A DNA stretch of 64,000 nt from Neolewinella persica DSM 23188. GTDB lineage: Bacteria; Bacteroidota; Bacteroidia; Chitinophagales; Saprospiraceae. The notes under the pieces are model-generated. The model was not told the origin of the DNA. It saw only the letters and a program-made list of their open reading frames with translations, and did no database searches. The position numbers and the translations under genes were made by a program. Shown piece after piece: positions 32,554 through 40,239 of the stretch. Every line of letters starts with the position of its first letter. Positions within the stretch are counted from its first letter, which is position 1. Location: positions 38,580-102,579 of the forward strand of contig NZ_KB890434.1 of the NCBI RefSeq assembly GCF_000373105.1, given 5' to 3'.

Positions 32554-33183
32554 ATGAAATACTTTGTTACGGGCATCCACACCGACGCCGGCAAAACGGT
32601 CGCCAGCGCATTCCTGCAAAAAGCACTGAATGCCGATTACTGGAAACCCATCCAGGCCGGAGACCTCAACTTCGGTGATGCTGACCGTGTACGGTCCTGG
32701 ACCGGTACACCGCCCGACCGTTTCCACCCCGTTCGCCATGCGCTGAACACGCCGGCCAGTCCACACTATGCCGCCCACCTCGATGGCGTCGCCATCAGGT
32801 TATCCGATTTCTCCCTGCCCGAAACAAACGGTCGACCCCTCATCGTAGAAGGAGCAGGAGGACTGTTGGTTCCCATCAATGACCAGGAGACGGTCACCGA
32901 CCTTATGGTTCATCTAGGCCTGCCGGTCATCCTGGTTTCCCGCCACTACCTCGGGAGCATCAACCATACGCTGTTAAGCATCGCCTGCCTCCGCCAACGA
33001 GGGGTCCCGATTGCCGGCCTGATCTATTCCGGCGGCGACAGCCCGGAAACGGTACGCATCGTCAGGGAGTTGACCGGTATCCAACCTTTGGTGGAACTAC
33101 CGGAGTTGGAGATAATAAATGCGGAAGGCATTGCCAAGTTGGTCGCAGAGTTTGGCCCCCGGGTAGCCGCTCAATTGACTTGA
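32554..33183 (+). CDS. bioD: Dethiobiotin synthase
   Basis: BioD closes the ureido ring of dethiobiotin from 7,8-diaminopelargonate, CO2 and ATP. The 209-residue protein starts MKYFVTGIHTDAGKTVASAFLQ, with the P-loop variant TDAGKT. It has KPIQAGD and LIVEGAGGLLVPINDQETVTDLMVHLGLPVILV, the family's Mg/ATP-binding segment. No other biotin synthesis gene is adjacent, although birA is 17.6 kb away. It is divergent from the GNAT gene. Confidence 0.94.
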   Translation: MKYFVTGIHTDAGKTVASAFLQKALNADYWKPIQAGDLNFGDADRVRSWTGTPPDRFHPVRHALNTPASPHYAAHLDGVAIRLSDFSLPETNGRPLIVEGAGGLLVPINDQETVTDLMVHLGLPVILVSRHYLGSINHTLLSIACLRQRGVPIAGLIYSGGDSPETVRIVRELTGIQPLVELPELEIINAEGIAKLVAEFGPRVAAQLT

Positions 33184-33401
33184 TTTGAGCGCGTTCCATG
33201 CACCATGCCTTGTGTGGACGAGTGCTCAATGCTATTGTTCGCAATCTGACGGATCGTTTTCACCTGACGCAGTCGGTAAAAACTCCGTCCGGCGGCTGCC
33301 GAGTTAGCAGCTAAGTTTCATTTGTTATCTACTACCTAATAAATCAAAGCCACGTCAACTCGCCAACTGTCCGTAATTTAGCCTGGTACAAAGACACCAC
33401 C

Positions 33402-33872
33402 ATGAAAGACCACCACTACCAGATAAAAACAGAATGGACGGGCAACCGCGGCTCCGGCACCCTTGATTACCGCGCCTACGCGCGCGATCACACCATCTCC
33501 GCTGCCGGCAAATCCGGAACCATCTCCGGGTCCTCCGACCCCATTTTTCGGGGCGACAGCAAGCGGTATAATCCGGAGGAGCTATTTGTCTCCTCTCTTT
33601 CAGCCTGTCATATGCTGTGGTACCTCCACCTGGCTTCCGTCAATGGAATTACCGTCCTGGAATATGTGGATCAGGCCGAAGGCACGATGACGGAAGATGC
33701 TGATGGGGGTGGTCGTTTTGCTTCGGTTACCTTAAAGCCCCACATTGTCATCGCTCAGGCTGATAAATTAGATCGCGCCCGGGAACTCCACCAGGAAGCT
33801 GGGACGAAGTGCTTTATTGCTAATTCGGTGAACGTAAAACTTAGGTACGAGGGGGAGATTGTGGTGGGCTAA
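33402..33872 (+). CDS. OsmC family peroxiredoxin-like protein
   Basis: OsmC/Ohr proteins reduce organic hydroperoxides with a cysteine pair. The 156-residue protein has the first reactive cysteine in LFVSSLSACHMLWYLHLA. The usual partner cysteine region appears as HQEAGTKCFIANSVN. The N-terminal beta-strands (KTEWTGNRGSGTLDYRAYARDHTI) fit the family. It ends 6 nt before the stop of the convergent DUF1493-like gene. Confidence 0.9.
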   Translation: MKDHHYQIKTEWTGNRGSGTLDYRAYARDHTISAAGKSGTISGSSDPIFRGDSKRYNPEELFVSSLSACHMLWYLHLASVNGITVLEYVDQAEGTMTEDADGGGRFASVTLKPHIVIAQADKLDRARELHQEAGTKCFIANSVNVKLRYEGEIVVG

Positions 33873-33877
33873 CGCTG

Positions 33878-34321
33878 TCAATAGGTTCGGATAGCAGCGT
33901 CTTTTCGTAAGCAAAAATCACCCGCTAACCTCCAGGCGATGAGGTCCCCAACGGTCAGGTCTTTGCGTGGATTAAGACGGTTCTCCCATCGATTAAGGAA
34001 TTCAGGTGTAGTATATCCGGGAGCCGCACGCTCGATGATTTTCCATACGAGCCAGGCCACCATGACAAATGGAGCTACAATTTGAGTGCAGAACGTAATA
34101 ATCTCCCCTTCACTTTCAAAGTATACATCATGGCAGTACTCTTCGTGCCCGAGCTTAAAGCGTTCAACAAAATCTAACAGGAGGAAGTAGTTATCGTCTC
34201 CCCAATGACCAAGGTCTTCCGCTATTTTGTTATTCAAAGTTACAGGCACCTCATCCTTCATCTGTAACAGCTCAATCGTGTCTAAATAGGCAAGCTTAAC
34301 TTCAGAATAGGAATAATGCAT
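33878..34321 (-). CDS. DUF1493-like small protein
   Basis: A 147-residue soluble protein from the ATG at 34321 (a GTG three codons upstream is possible). The pattern IAEDLGHWGDDNYFLLLDFVERFKL, then CHDVYFESEGEI, and near the end DLTVGDLIAWRLAGDF, resembles DUF1493 proteins, which have an acyl-carrier-like fold but no certain role. There is a hydrophobic stretch (APFVMVAWLVWKII) in the middle. The neighbours do not explain its job. Confidence 0.5.
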   Translation of the reverse strand: MHYSYSEVKLAYLDTIELLQMKDEVPVTLNNKIAEDLGHWGDDNYFLLLDFVERFKLGHEEYCHDVYFESEGEIITFCTQIVAPFVMVAWLVWKIIERAAPGYTTPEFLNRWENRLNPRKDLTVGDLIAWRLAGDFCLRKDAAIRTY

Positions 34322-34399
34322 TGTGCCCACATTGATTGTCAGGCAAATATAAGGTCAGGGCAATAACTCCAGGCACCTGTGCTTTCAAACCACTATCCT

Positions 34400-34416
34400 G
34401 CACCTGCGGCCGCGCC
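34400..34416 (+). repeat. GCACCTGCG-family dispersed motif, copy 11
   Basis: GCACCTGCGGCCGCGCC, intergenic, preceded by CTATCCT. Confidence 0.9.
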
Positions 34417-34746
34417 CATGTCCGTAAAATACTATAAACCTGTTCGTTTGTACGGGTTCTCCTGCTCCGCCTGCCTCGCAATTGATGCCACTAAGCACCA
34501 ATTGAGCACAAAAAAAGAGGCAACACCGTTGCCTCCCAATAACCCCAAAAAACCAAATGAAAACTAAATCAATCAAACATTAACAATACTTTGTACCGCT
34601 TGATTGTAGCCTCAAGGTATAATAAATTCTTTTGTCTGCAAGCGATTTTCATCTTTTTTTTCTTCATAAGCGAACTTTCGCTTTGCTTGCCTTCTAAGCT
34701 TACCCCGCAACTTCGTGGAGATTCAACCCATTTAGTCCCTACGTGT

Positions 34747-34754
34747 TACCTTTG
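34747..34754 (+). promoter_or_regulatory. TAnnTTTG -7 box of the ileS leader
   Basis: TACCTTTG ends 4 nt before the ATG of the leader peptide. No good -33 element is visible. Transcription would begin at or next to the peptide start codon. Confidence 0.6.
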
Positions 34755-34758
34755 CCAT

Positions 34759-34815
34759 ATGACTACTACGCGAATTATTGACGGCATAATTATTACGAGC
34801 GCTCCGCGTCCGTAG
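34759..34815 (+). CDS. Ile-rich leader peptide of ileS (putative)
   Basis: An 18-residue reading frame encoding MTTTRIIDGIIITSAPRP. Five of 18 residues are Ile (ATT ATT, ATA ATT ATT) and four are Thr. It starts directly after the -7 box. It is followed by a pause-type hairpin (34822-34837) and a terminator (34841-34880), then ileS. This is the arrangement of ribosome-mediated attenuation, with Ile-tRNA shortage stalling the ribosome. No expression evidence is available; the call rests on composition and geometry. Confidence 0.7.
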   Translation: MTTTRIIDGIIITSAPRP

Positions 34816-34821
34816 GTTGCC

Positions 34822-34837
34822 GCTGTTCGCCAACAGC
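34822..34837 (+). promoter_or_regulatory. Pause-type hairpin of the ileS leader
   Basis: GCTGTT, loop CGCC, AACAGC: a 6-bp perfect stem beginning 7 nt after the leader peptide stop codon. This is where a transcription pause hairpin is found in classic attenuators. Confidence 0.6.
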
Positions 34838-34840
34838 ATG

Positions 34841-34880
34841 AAAGCTCCGACGGACTTGTTCCGCCGGAGCTTTTTTTATC
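34841..34880 (+). terminator. Attenuator terminator upstream of ileS
   Basis: AAAGCTCCG (34841-34849) pairs with CGGAGCTTT (34865-34873). An inner CGGA/TCCG helix extends the stem, and a seven-T run ends it. An alternative pairing, GTCCGT (34808-34813) with ACGGAC (34850-34855), would break the 5' arm and could act as antiterminator. Confidence 0.8.
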
Positions 34881-34883
34881 AGG

Positions 34884-34977
34884 TTTCAAGTTTCAAGTTG
34901 CAGGTTACAGGTCGCGCACCCAACCTGCAACTCGTAATCTGTAACCTGCAACTTGTAACCTGCAACTTGTAACATGT
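34884..34977 (+). repeat. Inverted 7-nt arrays running into the ileS start codon
   Basis: 34884-34911 carries GTT-polarity heptads, and 34922-34977 carries eight AAC-polarity heptads (AACCTGC, AACTCGT, AATCTGT, AACCTGC, AACTTGT, AACCTGC, AACTTGT, AACATGT). The last unit contains the ATG of ileS. CAAGTTGCAGGTTACAG (34894-34910) is the exact reverse complement of 34939-34955, so a 17-bp RNA stem can form just before the start codon. Confidence 0.85.
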
Positions 34978-37900
34978 TTGAAGAGTATAAAAACCTCAAC
35001 CTTCCCGAAGTAGATAAGCAGATCCTGGAATTCTGGGAGCGTGAAGATATTTTCGCGCGCAGCATCGAAGAACGGGACGTTGACAACTCCTTCGTCTTCT
35101 ATGAAGGACCACCTTCTGCCAACGGTATGCCGGGCATTCACCACGTGATGGCCCGTACCATCAAGGACATCTTTTGCCGCTACCAAACGCTGACCGGTAA
35201 ACGGGTAGAGCGTAAAGGCGGATGGGATACCCACGGCCTGCCGATTGAACTAAAGGTGGAGTCTGAATTGGGCATCACAAAGGAAGACATCGGGACGAAG
35301 ATCTCGGTCGATGACTACAATAAGGCCTGCCGTGAAACGGTCATGCGCTACAAGGGCATATGGGACGACATCACGGTAAAAATGGGTTATTGGGTTGACC
35401 TCGAGAACCCCTACGTGACCTACGAGAAAGAATACATGGAGTCCGTCTGGTGGCTGCTGAAGCAGATCTACGATAAGGGCCTGATGTATAAGGGGTATAC
35501 CATCCAGCCTTATTCTCCGGCGGCGGGTACCGGCCTGAGCTCGCATGAGCTTAACATGCCCGGTGCTTACCAGGACGTGAGTGACACTACCGTGGTAGCT
35601 ATGTTTAAGGCACAGAAAAAGGATGATTCAGCTTGGCTGTGGAGCCTTCCGGTTTCGCCTCCTGTAGAAGATAGTGAAGAAGAGGGCGCGGTCGCAGGTG
35701 CCGTAATGGGATCTGAAGACAGCAGTGCGGTATACCTCACCGCCTGGACGACGACGCCGTGGACGCTGCCAAGTAACACGGCGCTCACCGTCGGTCCCAA
35801 AATAGAATACGTAAAGGTCAGGACCAGGAACCAGTACACCGGTGACGCCAACGACGTCGTGATGGCCAAAGAATTAGTCAGTAAATGGTTTGGTGGCCAT
35901 AACCAGCCCGTGATCGAAGCCATCTCCGCCCCCTTCCCCGGTAGTAAACTGGAAGGTATCCGCTATGAGCAGTTGCTGGAAGGGCCAAAGCCTGCTGATG
36001 GTGACGCCTTCCGCGTCATCTCCGGCCACTTCGTGACCACCGACGCCGGTACCGGCATCGTCCATACCGCCCCCAGCTTCGGACAGGATGATATGGCGGT
36101 GGGCAAAGCCAACGGCATCGGCTCCCTCACCCTGGTAGACAAACAGGGTAAATTCACCGACGACGCCGGTCTCTTCGCTGGTCGCTACGTTAAGGACTAC
36201 AAGAACGATCCAGCGTATAAGGACGTAAACGTAGACATCGCCATCCACCTCAAAACCGTGGGCCTGGCCTTCAACGTCGCCAAATACAACCACAGCTACC
36301 CACACTGCTGGCGGACGGACAAGCCCGTGCTCTACTACCCGCTAGACAGCTGGTTCATCAAAGCAAGTGCCGTCAAAGAACGGATGTCGGAACTCAACGA
36401 TACGATCAACTGGCAGCCGGAAAGCACCGGCACCGGACGCTTTGGCAAGTGGCTCGAAAACCTTCAGGACTGGAACCTGAGCCGTTCCCGTTACTGGGGC
36501 ATTCCGCTTCCGATCTGGAGAAGTGAGGACGGCACCGAGGAAGTTTGCATCGGCTCCATTGCAGAACTTAAAGCCGGCATTGACCTGGCCAATAAAGAAC
36601 TAGGCCTCAGTCAGGAAGTGCCGCAAGACCTTCACCGGCCTTACATTGATGACGTCGTACTGTGGCAAAACGGCAAGAAGCTTATCCGCGAACTCGACCT
36701 CATCGACGTTTGGTTCGATAGTGGCTCCATGCCCTACGCACAGTGGCATTACCCTTTCGAGAACAAAGACAAATTTGACCGGGTTTTCCCCGCCGATTTC
36801 ATCGCCGAAGGCGTAGACCAGACCCGCGGTTGGTTCTACACCCTCCATGCCATCGGTACGATGGTGTTCGACTCCGTTGCGTACAAAAATGTTGTCTCCA
36901 ACGGCCTGGTACTGGACAAGGAAGGTAAAAAAATGTCGAAGCGTCTCGGCAATGCCGTGGATCCGTTCGTAACCATCGACAATTATGGCGCCGACGCTAC
37001 CCGCTGGTACATGATCAGCAACGCCAACCCCTGGGATAACCTCAAATTTAACGAGGAGGGCATCCAGGAGGTACGTCGTGTCTTCTTTGGCACCTTGTAC
37101 AACACCTATGGCTTCTTCGCCCTCTACGCCAACGTTGATGGCTATGACCCGACGACGGACAAGAAGGTGGCTAAAAAAGACCTTGCTGAACTTGATCACT
37201 GGATCATCAGCCGTTTGAACTCGCTCACGAAGGAGGTGACCGAACTGTACGCCGCTTACGATGCTACGCCGGCCTGCCGGGCCATCGAGAACTTCGTCAA
37301 CGCCGAGTTGTCCAACTGGTACGTGCGCCAATGCCGTCGCCGTTTTTGGAAGGGCGAAATGTCCACCGATAAGCGTGCAGCTTACCAAACCTTACATGCC
37401 TGCCTGGTGCGGGTGGCGCAGCTGATGAGCCCCGTGGCACCTTTCTACGCCGAGCAGCTCTTCCGCGACTTATTGGGTGCCAGCTCGTCGGCCGAGGCGG
37501 GCGCTAGCCCTGACTCGTCCGCCGAGCGGAAGGCTGACTCCGTCCACTTAAGCATCCTGCCCCAGGCCGATGATTCCCTGATCGACAAAGACCTGGAAAC
37601 CCGTATGGACTATGCCCAGCGCATCAGTTCCCTCACGCTTTCCCTGCGTAAGGCAGATAACCTCCGGGTGCGCCAGCCGCTGCAAAAGATCCTGGTGCCG
37701 GGCACCGACGCTGATTTTCAGCGCCACGTAGAAGCCGTTGCCGACATCATCAAGAGCGAAACCAACGTAAAGGAAGTTGAATTCCTGACCGATGGCGACT
37801 TCCTGAAAAAGAGCATCAAACCCAACTTCCGGGTACTCGGCAAGAAAGTCGGTAAGCGGATGAAGGACGTTGCCGCAAAGATCGGAGAGATGACACCGGA

Positions 37901-38330
37901 GGCCATTGCTGCACTCGAAGAGCACGGCCAGTTTGCCATCCAGGCTACTCCTGACCAAATCGATTACATCACGCTGGAGGATGTCCTCATCGCTACCGAA
38001 GACATTCCTGGCTGGAAGGTGGCCTCTGATGGTGAAGTGACGGTGGCCCTGGACGTTACGGTCACGCCGGAACTCGCTAAGGAGGGCCTTGCCCGTGAAC
38101 TGGTGAACCGGATCCAGAACATGCGTAAGGATCTTGGTTTTGAAGTAACGGACCGCATCCGCGTCCGGCTACAGGGCTCTGCTGCCGTTGAAGAAGCTGC
38201 TACTGCTTACCGCGACTACATCTCCGCTGAAGTACTGGCTGACAGCCTGGTGCTGGATGGTGATGTGGACGGCGAGGAGCTGGAGCTGCCTGGGGAGGAG
38301 GTGGTTACTTTGGCTGTTGGGCGGGTGTAG
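34974..38330 (+). CDS. ileS: Isoleucine--tRNA ligase
   Basis: IleRS charges tRNA-Ile in the cytoplasm. The 1118-residue product has the class I signature as GIHHVMARTIKDI (HIGH-like), then GGWDTHGLPIELKVE, the editing-domain segment TAWTTTPWTLPSNTAL, SRSRYWGIPLPIW, and KMSKRLGNAVDP (KMSKS). It is longer than the compact bacterial type and looks like the IleS2/eukaryote-like branch; that is my impression from motifs. Two odd low-complexity stretches are present: GAVAGAVMG near residue 240, which carries a GCACCTGCG motif, and a Ser/Ala-rich insertion near 840. It is probably controlled by the leader attenuator. Confidence 0.96.
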   Translation: MFEEYKNLNLPEVDKQILEFWEREDIFARSIEERDVDNSFVFYEGPPSANGMPGIHHVMARTIKDIFCRYQTLTGKRVERKGGWDTHGLPIELKVESELGITKEDIGTKISVDDYNKACRETVMRYKGIWDDITVKMGYWVDLENPYVTYEKEYMESVWWLLKQIYDKGLMYKGYTIQPYSPAAGTGLSSHELNMPGAYQDVSDTTVVAMFKAQKKDDSAWLWSLPVSPPVEDSEEEGAVAGAVMGSEDSSAVYLTAWTTTPWTLPSNTALTVGPKIEYVKVRTRNQYTGDANDVVMAKELVSKWFGGHNQPVIEAISAPFPGSKLEGIRYEQLLEGPKPADGDAFRVISGHFVTTDAGTGIVHTAPSFGQDDMAVGKANGIGSLTLVDKQGKFTDDAGLFAGRYVKDYKNDPAYKDVNVDIAIHLKTVGLAFNVAKYNHSYPHCWRTDKPVLYYPLDSWFIKASAVKERMSELNDTINWQPESTGTGRFGKWLENLQDWNLSRSRYWGIPLPIWRSEDGTEEVCIGSIAELKAGIDLANKELGLSQEVPQDLHRPYIDDVVLWQNGKKLIRELDLIDVWFDSGSMPYAQWHYPFENKDKFDRVFPADFIAEGVDQTRGWFYTLHAIGTMVFDSVAYKNVVSNGLVLDKEGKKMSKRLGNAVDPFVTIDNYGADATRWYMISNANPWDNLKFNEEGIQEVRRVFFGTLYNTYGFFALYANVDGYDPTTDKKVAKKDLAELDHWIISRLNSLTKEVTELYAAYDATPACRAIENFVNAELSNWYVRQCRRRFWKGEMSTDKRAAYQTLHACLVRVAQLMSPVAPFYAEQLFRDLLGASSSAEAGASPDSSAERKADSVHLSILPQADDSLIDKDLETRMDYAQRISSLTLSLRKADNLRVRQPLQKILVPGTDADFQRHVEAVADIIKSETNVKEVEFLTDGDFLKKSIKPNFRVLGKKVGKRMKDVAAKIGEMTPEAIAALEEHGQFAIQATPDQIDYITLEDVLIATEDIPGWKVASDGEVTVALDVTVTPELAKEGLARELVNRIQNMRKDLGFEVTDRIRVRLQGSAAVEEAATAYRDYISAEVLADSLVLDGDVDGEELELPGEEVVTLAVGRV
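35685..35702 (-). repeat. GCACCTGCG-family dispersed motif, copy 12 (in ileS)
   Basis: Plus strand GGCGCGGTCGCAGGTGC followed by C, in a variable loop of ileS coding for GAVAGA, the same residues as in the cmk copy. Confidence 0.75.
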
Positions 38331-38339
38331 GTTGGTTCC

Positions 38340-38393
38340 CCAGCATTTATGCTGGCTATCGCAACTTCTGTTGCTGACTGTGTACTTTACAGT
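38340..38393 (+). repeat. Three consecutive small hairpins after ileS
   Basis: CCAGCAT-TT-ATGCTGG (38340-38355), GCAAC-TTCT-GTTGC (38361-38374) and ACTGT-GTACTTT-ACAGT (38377-38393), with only 2-5 nt between them. They begin 9 nt after the ileS stop. There is no T-run, so this is not a canonical terminator. Confidence 0.7.
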
Positions 38394-38459
38394 GAGTTGC
38401 TGAAGCTGCGACCACTTGGTTCATCTTAAGTTCCATAATCCGTATACAAGCTTATTATA

Positions 38460-39191
38460 ATGAAGCAGACACCATTATGGATACTTCGCTCCATGCAGGG
38501 TAAGATTTATCAGGATGAAGATGGGGACACTTATTCAATCACTCTGTTGCCAGGGATGAGCCCGGAAGAGATTACCGCAGTAGCTGCGAATATGCCAAAG
38601 GGATTGCTGCCAGAAGAAATCATTGAGCTTCTTTCTTATGCTAGTGGATTAGAGTATGGCTGGCTCGATGAAATACGTTTTACCGATAAACTGAGAGGTT
38701 GGAATGATAGGTTTTTTGCCCATCCAATCACCCTCTGCGGCGATGGCAGAGGAAATTCCTGGATAGTGGATGTTGATTCTGAGGGGAATTGGGGACCGGT
38801 TTACTTTATGGATCATGATCCTCCCGTCCTGATGAAGTTTGCAGATGACCTCGCTGGCTTTCTTCTCCTTTTGGACGAAGACGGCAAAAATCGTAATAAA
38901 TCCTTTTTCCAAAAATTGTATGGACCGATTGAGGGAGAAATTTATAACTGTGGAAGGCATCCCGTGGCAGATTATCACCATGCTTACGATCTGTCTTCCG
39001 TTAGTAACCTCCCCGAAGCTTATCGCGTTGAGTCGTTAGAGAATCAACCGCCGGGAGCTGGATTTATGTGGGCACCGAACCGCCACGAAGATTTTGTTGC
39101 TCGTCTGGGCGATCGTCCTGTTTGGATAATTGAGGTGAAGAAACGACCAGATTTGCTGAAAAGATTGTTTTCTCTGTTCCAATCGCTGTGA
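38460..39191 (+). CDS. SMI1/KNR4 (SUKH)-like protein
   Basis: A 243-residue soluble, acidic protein. An N-terminal helical part (EEITAVAANMPKGLLPEEIIELLSYASGL) is followed by the SUKH core with TLCGDGRGNSWIVDVDSEGNWGPVYFMDHDPPVLMKFADDLAGFLLLL. SUKH proteins are often immunity proteins against polymorphic toxins, but free-standing ones of unknown role are common. No toxin gene is adjacent. Local composition is more AT-rich than that of ileS, which could mean recent acquisition. Confidence 0.7.
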   Translation: MKQTPLWILRSMQGKIYQDEDGDTYSITLLPGMSPEEITAVAANMPKGLLPEEIIELLSYASGLEYGWLDEIRFTDKLRGWNDRFFAHPITLCGDGRGNSWIVDVDSEGNWGPVYFMDHDPPVLMKFADDLAGFLLLLDEDGKNRNKSFFQKLYGPIEGEIYNCGRHPVADYHHAYDLSSVSNLPEAYRVESLENQPPGAGFMWAPNRHEDFVARLGDRPVWIIEVKKRPDLLKRLFSLFQSL

Positions 39192-39231
39192 CTAAATTTT
39201 AGGGTACTGTTGATCGGTAAGCTTAAAACTA

Positions 39232-39480
39232 ATGAAAATGGGTTATGAAATCCTGTACTATATCTTTCTAATTCTACATTATGTTCTCTTTCTCTATGCT
39301 ATGTTTTTAACCATGAAAATAATCTCCTTAAGCTGGAAATCCTACTCTCTACACGATAAGCTTATTGAATCAGAGAGAAAAGCCAAGGAAGAGATTCAAA
39401 GAATCTATTGGCATCCTACATGGTTAATCGCAGGGAGTATTTTAGCATTTTTTATAGCAACCATCTTCAATAATATTTGA
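39232..39480 (+). CDS. Small membrane protein of unknown function
   Basis: An 82-residue protein with two hydrophobic segments (about 5-27 and 62-78) separated by a charged loop (LIESERKAKEEIQRIYW). It lies 40 nt after the SUKH-like gene on the same strand and shares its AT-rich composition, so the two may be linked. I do not recognise the family. Confidence 0.55.
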   Translation: MKMGYEILYYIFLILHYVLFLYAMFLTMKIISLSWKSYSLHDKLIESERKAKEEIQRIYWHPTWLIAGSILAFFIATIFNNI

Positions 39481-39502
39481 TCCCAGACTGAAAAAAGATA
39501 TA

Positions 39503-39994
39503 GTGGCAGCCCATCAAATACTAATCCTCCAGTCCTCCGCCCGCCCCCAAGGCGACACCTACCACGTAGCCCGCCAACTCGCCAAGGAATTACAAGCCGA
39601 CCACCTCGACCTGCTCAACTACACCATCTACCCCTTTAACTACGAGCAGATTTACCCCGCTAACGACGACTTCCTGCGCCTGGTCGAAACACAAATCCTG
39701 CCCCGCCAGCAAATCATCTTCGCCAGCCCCGTTTACTGGTACTCCATGAGTGGGCCGATGAAAATCTTCTTTGATCGGCTGAGCGATCTGCTCAAGAGCA
39801 GGAAAGACCTCGGGCGGCAGCTGCGGGGAAAGCAACTATCGGTAATGTCTTGCGGAAACGATGCGGAGGTCAACGATTCCTTTTTTGCCGCCTTCCGCCT
39901 GTCGGCAGAATATCTTGGAATGGCTTATGGCCCTGAGTGGCACGGCTGGCTGGAAGGGGCGTCGGCCTGTATCGTAGAGCGGTCGCTGGAGTAG
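39503..39994 (+). CDS. NAD(P)H-dependent oxidoreductase of flavodoxin fold
   Basis: A 163-residue FMN-binding reductase. The N-terminus reads ILILQSSARPQGDTYHVARQLAKEL, where the SSARPQGDT loop binds FMN phosphate. Next comes QIIFASPVYWYSMSGPMKIFFDRLSDLL, the second FMN loop of the NADPH-dependent FMN reductase/flavodoxin-like family. The start is a GTG at 39503. The substrate is unknown. The stop is followed by a gap with a GCACCTGCG copy. Confidence 0.85.
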   Translation: MAAHQILILQSSARPQGDTYHVARQLAKELQADHLDLLNYTIYPFNYEQIYPANDDFLRLVETQILPRQQIIFASPVYWYSMSGPMKIFFDRLSDLLKSRKDLGRQLRGKQLSVMSCGNDAEVNDSFFAAFRLSAEYLGMAYGPEWHGWLEGASACIVERSLE

Positions 39995-40020
39995 TGGCTG
40001 GCCTGTTTTTCAACTTTCCC

Positions 40021-40038
40021 TGCACCTGCGTTCGCGCC
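40021..40038 (+). repeat. GCACCTGCG-family dispersed motif, copy 13
   Basis: TGCACCTGCGTTCGCGCC, intergenic, preceded by CTTTCCC. Confidence 0.88.
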
Positions 40039-40239
40039 TGCTCCCTGATCAGAAGGCTAATTTCCTCCCAAAATCATACCTCGCCGACATATCTTAGAAC
40101 TTTTGCTAAGAACTTTTGCATAAATACTACTTTCGTGCAAGATTTAGATATTCTAGTGGTCGGATCTAACTCGCCGACCACTAGGCACCCTAACAACACA
40201 TTCCACTTTCAGACTTACTTCTTCACGCGACCTTTCATC

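Larger units (their letters stand above)
34331..34758. other. Gap upstream of the ileS leader
   Basis: A GCACCTGCG copy (34400-34416) and an A/T-rich stretch with a run of C/T/A-only sequence (about 34500-34600) are present. A TACCTTTG box at 34747-34754 ends the gap. I see no protein or RNA gene here. Confidence 0.6.

Noticed and set aside
39937..40239. 101-residue N-terminal extension of the choice-of-anchor-B protein
   Set aside because: It overlaps the reductase gene and translates a GCACCTGCG copy; the ATG at 40240 begins a clear signal peptide.
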